Positions 38,515-41,624 of a stretch of 41,624 nt of DNA are shown here, one piece after another. The notes beneath the pieces are model-generated. The model searched no databases and had not been told where the DNA came from. It worked only from the letters and a program-made list of their open reading frames with translations. Origin of the DNA: Chara braunii (taxonomy: Eukaryota > Streptophyta > Charophyceae > Charales > Characeae); NCBI GenBank assembly GCA_003427395.1, contig BFEA01000013.1, positions 4,243,198-4,284,821 on the forward strand, given 5' to 3'. Every line of letters starts with the position of its first letter. Positions within the stretch are counted from its first letter, which is position 1. The position numbers and the translations under genes were made by a program.

Positions 38515-39437
38515 TCAATTTTCCATCAACCCACGTTCATATGCAGCAACAATGTCAGGAACAGTAGGTAGATGTTCCTTTTTACTGAACCATCTAGCTT
38601 CAATAGAGGGTTGAGACTTGAACTGTACCTTATACTGCTTTTGCGGTCGTCCTCTACCACCTGCAGAAAAATAACCATGTTCCAAAATCTTCTCAACTTC
38701 GTAGCCTCCATTCATGGAGGGGGAAACTTTGTTCCCTCTATATATGGCAAGAGTTTAGACGCGTGAAAGACATGATAGGTTATGAGGTGAGGGGTTACAT
38801 CAATTCAATAAGAAGGTCAATCTGCATCCCCAATCACCTTGAGAACTTCCCAGGGCCCATAATAGACAGGTAGCAGTTTCTGAGATACACTTGTCTTCCA
38901 AGGAAAATTCTTTAGACTTCACCCATAACAGATCACCTTCCTGAAACTGCGATGGTCGACGATGTTTGTTGGCCTGCTCAATCATTTGCAGTTGGGCTTT
39001 CTGTATATTTTCCTTTACCTTTTATTATCTTCTTCGTACCAAACTGCAAATTCACGAGTGCCTTGGGGTAACCTCTGAATTTGATCCCGAGTTAAAGCAT
39101 CAATGGGACATCGAGGTTTCCAACCTTTATGAAGTGCATTGGGTGTTCTTTCTGTAATAGTATGTATGCCATTATTATATGGACTACCAATCTTAGGTAA
39201 GTTCTCATCCCAATGTACTTGATCAGGTCAGACATACATACGCAGGACTTGTTGGCACAGACGATTCATATGCTTAGTTTGGCCATTCGTTTCAGGGTGT
39301 CTACCTGACGACATGGTCAACATGGTGCCATAGACTTTCATCAATCTCTGCCACTATAGACTAGTGAATGAAACATCCCTGTCAGAAATGATGGTTTTCG
39401 AAAATCCATACTCAGAAACCCATTGCATCTTAAACTT
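38515..39437 (-). pseudogene. Ty3 copy 4: integrase C-terminal half and chromodomain
   Basis: After the frame break at 39438, the remaining integrase reads in mixed frames with stops. KTIISDRDVSFTSL (second catalytic Asp, about 39390) is followed by GRHPETNGQTK (region of the catalytic Glu, about 39300; the usual TERxN continuation is changed), then LLPVYYGPWEVLKVIGDA (about 38860). The end is an intact chromodomain-like frame (38715-38515) with YEVEKILEHGYFSAGGRGRP and QYKVQFKSQPSIEARWFSKK. The chromodomain is the better conserved part. Confidence 0.85.
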
Positions 39438-39935
39438 CTAGATGACCATCTCAGTTCTAGCTTCAACAGGCAAGGGAACGAACATAGCATATTTTGAGAA
39501 TCTATCAACAATGGCCATTACCTGGCTGTTGTCATTTCGCCTTTTAGTGAGACTCATAAAGTCTATGGAGATAGACTCACCTGACTCACTTGGAATAGGC
39601 AGTGGTCTCAGTAGTCCCATAGGATTCTCATGTGAGGGTTTGTTCCTCTGATAGACAAGATAAGTCCGCATATATGTTAGTACATCCTCTTTCATTCCTT
39701 TCCATTCAAAGTGTTCTCTTACATCAGCATACGTCTTCTTAAAACCAAAGTGTCCCTCAACATCATGGCATTCCCCAATGATTAGACTCTTGATTTGTTC
39801 TTGGTGAGGAATACACAATCTTTCTTCGGTTTGATCTAGATAGAAGAGTAAGCCATCAGTCATTCGATATTCTGGGAATGGTTCAGGGTTTTTTCGTAGG
39901 GTCTCAGATAGGATTCCAAATAGGATCACTCTCAT
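39438..39935 (-). pseudogene. Ty3 copy 4: integrase zinc finger and start of catalytic core
   Basis: The 165-codon frame contains IGECHDVEGHFGFKKTY (His pair) followed by YMRTYLVYQRNKPSHENPMG, where both Cys of the usual C-x2-C are Tyr. This is consistent with two TGY-to-TAY (G-to-A) changes. The core begins with SISIDFMSLTKRRNDNSQVM (first catalytic Asp) and MAIVDRFSKYAMFVPL. A stop ends it at 39438. Without the zinc cysteines the N-terminal domain could not fold normally. Confidence 0.88.
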
Positions 39936-41079
39936 ATCCCTTCCTGATTTGTTCCTTTAATTCATTCCCAATATCGAGATAAGAGACAATAGTTCCAAAG
40001 AAATTTGCACGCCTGGACAAAGCATCCGCAACCATATTAGACTTTCCTTTGATAGTTTTCAAGTCGAAGTCAAAGTTGTCGATGAAAGTGGGCCATCTAA
40101 CTAACTTATCAGAGAGTCTAGGTTGAGTCTTAATCCACTTCAGAGTAGAATGATCTGAGTAGACAGTGAAGTGTCTCCCTAACAAGTAGTGCTTCCAAGT
40201 GTCCAGTGCAGCAACTAAGGCATACAATTCCCTCTCGTAGGTGGAGTTAGCCACTTTCTCTAACGGAAGTCTCCGGGACATAAACTCTATAGGTCTATAT
40301 CCCTTACCGTCATCCTGTTGTGGCACAACTCCAATCTCATACTGACTTACATCAGTCATGACGATGAAATGGAGAGAAGGTTCAACAATCTTTAAGACAG
40401 CGTAGTGAGTCAGAACGTACTTCAACTTTATGAACGCCGACTCACAATCTTTGTCCCACAACCAAGTTTTTTCCTTCTTCAGAAGTCTTCTCATAGGAGC
40501 AACTATTAAAAAAAAGTTTCTGACGAACTTCCTATAATAACTAGCAAGTCTTAGAAAAGATCTCAATTCAGTTATAGTTTTAGGTTGGGGCCAGTCTCGA
40601 ATTGTTGTAATCTTCTTTTCTCCGGGCCTTAGTCCTTCCTCGTTCACTATCTGTTGTAAGTATAAGACTTCAGGCTTAGCAAACTTAGACTTTTTCAGGT
40701 TCAGTTTGAAATTGCTGTCGCTCAATTTCTGCACAACCATTCGTAGATGTTTCTCGTGATCTTTTAGTGTCTTACTGTACACTAGAATGTCATCGAGATA
40801 GACTAGTACGAATTGATTCAACCATTGATGAAACAATCCATTCATTGACCTTTGAAAGGTCGCAGGTGCATTAGTCAATCTGAAAGGCATAACCATGAAC
40901 TCGTAGCGACCATACCTGTTTCGGAAAGCCGTCTTGTGTTGATCTTCAGGAGCCACCTCGATCTGGTGGTACCCTGACTTGAGATCAATCTTACTGAAAT
41001 ACCTGCACCCTTGCAATTGGTCCAACAGGTCGTCAATGCGCGGAAGTGGTTCTGCGTTTTTCACATTGACGAAATTCAA
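39904..41079 (-). pseudogene. Ty3 copy 4: reverse transcriptase and RNase H
   Basis: A 391-codon frame with [40 protein letters not shown] (motif A), MPFRLTNAPATFQRSMNGLF, FVLVYLDDILVYSKTLKDHE (motif C, about 40800), then the connection (ELRSFLRLASYYRKFVRNFF) and RNase H (FIVMTDVSQYEIGVVPQQDD; ERELYALVAALDTWKHYLLG; VYSDHSTLKWIKTQ; KGKSNMVADALSRR). Catalytic residues are mostly present. Many substitutions relative to the family (TDAS to TDVS, FLGLA to FLRLA, MPFGL to MPFRL) look like C-to-T or G-to-A changes. The frame starts after a stop at 41083-41085. Confidence 0.93.
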
Positions 41080-41082
41080 CCC

Positions 41083-41279
41083 TCAATAGTCAATGCGTAA
41101 TCTAAGTTTTTAGGCACGAATAAGACAGCGGCACCATAAGGAGATAAGCTAGGGTGAATCAATCCTTTGTCTGTAAGTTCTTGCAACTGTTCGCGAAGTT
41201 CCTCAAGTTCCCTAGGAGACATACAATAAATGGGACCCTTGGGAATCTTGCTTTCGCGAATTATCTTGATCGTGTGCTT
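41083..41279 (-). pseudogene. Ty3 copy 4: RT N-terminal segment, truncation point
   Basis: [20 protein letters not shown], then [20 protein letters not shown] and [16 protein letters not shown] form the lead-in and fingers of RT. The family then has KLRxxIDYRxLN: here a frameshift follows VPK and the Arg codon is TGA (41083-41085). To the right, recognisable element sequence ends at about 41279, so protease and gag are missing and the copy is 5'-truncated or interrupted. Confidence 0.88.
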
Positions 41280-41450
41280 AAACCACCAGTACCTCGCCCA
41301 ACTATAAACCACCAGACTTTCGAGCGTCGGTAGCTCCAACGCCCAACGCCCCGTCGGTGCAATTTCGCCCCCAAAGTTTGGTGTGGTTAAACCATCAGAC
41401 TGTCGGGGGTCGGTAGCTCCAACGCCCGGTCGGTGCAATTTCGCCCCCCC
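41280..41450. repeat. 83-bp tandem duplication at the truncation of Ty3 copy 4
   Basis: Units start AAACCACCAGAC (41306) and AAACCATCAGAC (41389) and share GTCGGTAGCTCCAACGCCC and CGGTCGGTGCAATTTCGCCC-like blocks. AAACCACCAG also occurs at 41280. No coding signal. Confidence 0.85.
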
Positions 41451-41543
41451 CAAAAAAAAAAAAAAAAATAGAAAAAACAAAACATTTTCTTTTACCCCAA
41501 CAAAAAAAACGAAACGAAAACACCGTGACTTCACGCAGGGGGG

Positions 41544-41545
<2 letters not shown>

Positions 41546-41624
<79 letters not shown>
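41546..41624. repeat. (GA)n microsatellite at the window end
   Basis: About 39 GA units continue beyond the window, preceded by G9 and, further left, an A17-type run (41452-41468). Confidence 0.96.

Overview
The window reads as nuclear DNA of a eukaryote, most likely a green-lineage (streptophyte) organism. Four things point there: a fragment of land-plant/charophyte-type mitochondrial DNA (3' parts of nad4 and rps3), several Ty3/gypsy elements with a C-terminal chromodomain, a LINE with a plant-style zinc-binding domain after the reverse transcriptase (RT), and a Penelope-like element (PLE). A charophyte alga such as Chara would fit, but that species guess is inference. I found no intact host protein gene, rRNA gene or CRISPR array. 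Nearly every recognisable coding stretch is a broken transposable element.

Layout. 1-780: a repeat module (module A) with microsatellites. About 780-1466: LTR-like sequence with a tandem hairpin array. 1467-2820: internally deleted Ty3 copy 1, minus strand. 2820-3240: G-rich minisatellite and long hairpins. 3599-7375: 5'-truncated LINE, plus strand, with poly(A) tail and an 18-bp target-site duplication. 8240-9278: LTR-like sequence, then Ty3 copy 3 to about 14300, minus strand. 15124-21726: a PLE on the minus strand with a zinc-knuckle/coiled-coil ORF, a possible GIY-YIG remnant and an RT, flanked by 1.1-kb direct repeats (pseudo-LTRs). 22120-22800: module B, a second copy of module A. 24402-25210: nuclear mitochondrial DNA (NUMT) with a 150-bp inverted repeat around nad4 and rps3 pieces. 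25460-28960: three different repeat arrays rich in hairpins. 29170-30709: an unassigned open stretch and LTR-like DNA. 30710-36440: Ty3 copy 2, minus strand, the best preserved, containing an assembly gap (115 N) bracketed by an 85-bp duplication. 36450-38110: tandem repeats rich in ACGT-core motifs. 38515-41279: Ty3 copy 4, minus strand. The window ends in a duplication, a poly(A) run and a long (GA)n tract.

The most unusual signal is structural. In several unrelated repeat families here (315-346 versus 22339-22373, 1085-1438, 25463-25880, 26163-26818, 28185-28950), the copies keep a similar loop and spacing, while the arms of a hairpin differ between copies and still pair within each copy. 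This looks like compensatory change. It could reflect selection on RNA or DNA folding, or template-switch correction of quasi-palindromes. The PLE with its pseudo-LTRs is the most interesting coding object.

All four Ty3 copies and the PLE lie on the minus strand, and only the LINE lies on the plus strand. Decay is heavy, with frameshifts, stops and many changes that look like C-to-T or G-to-A transitions, as expected for silenced, methylated repeats.
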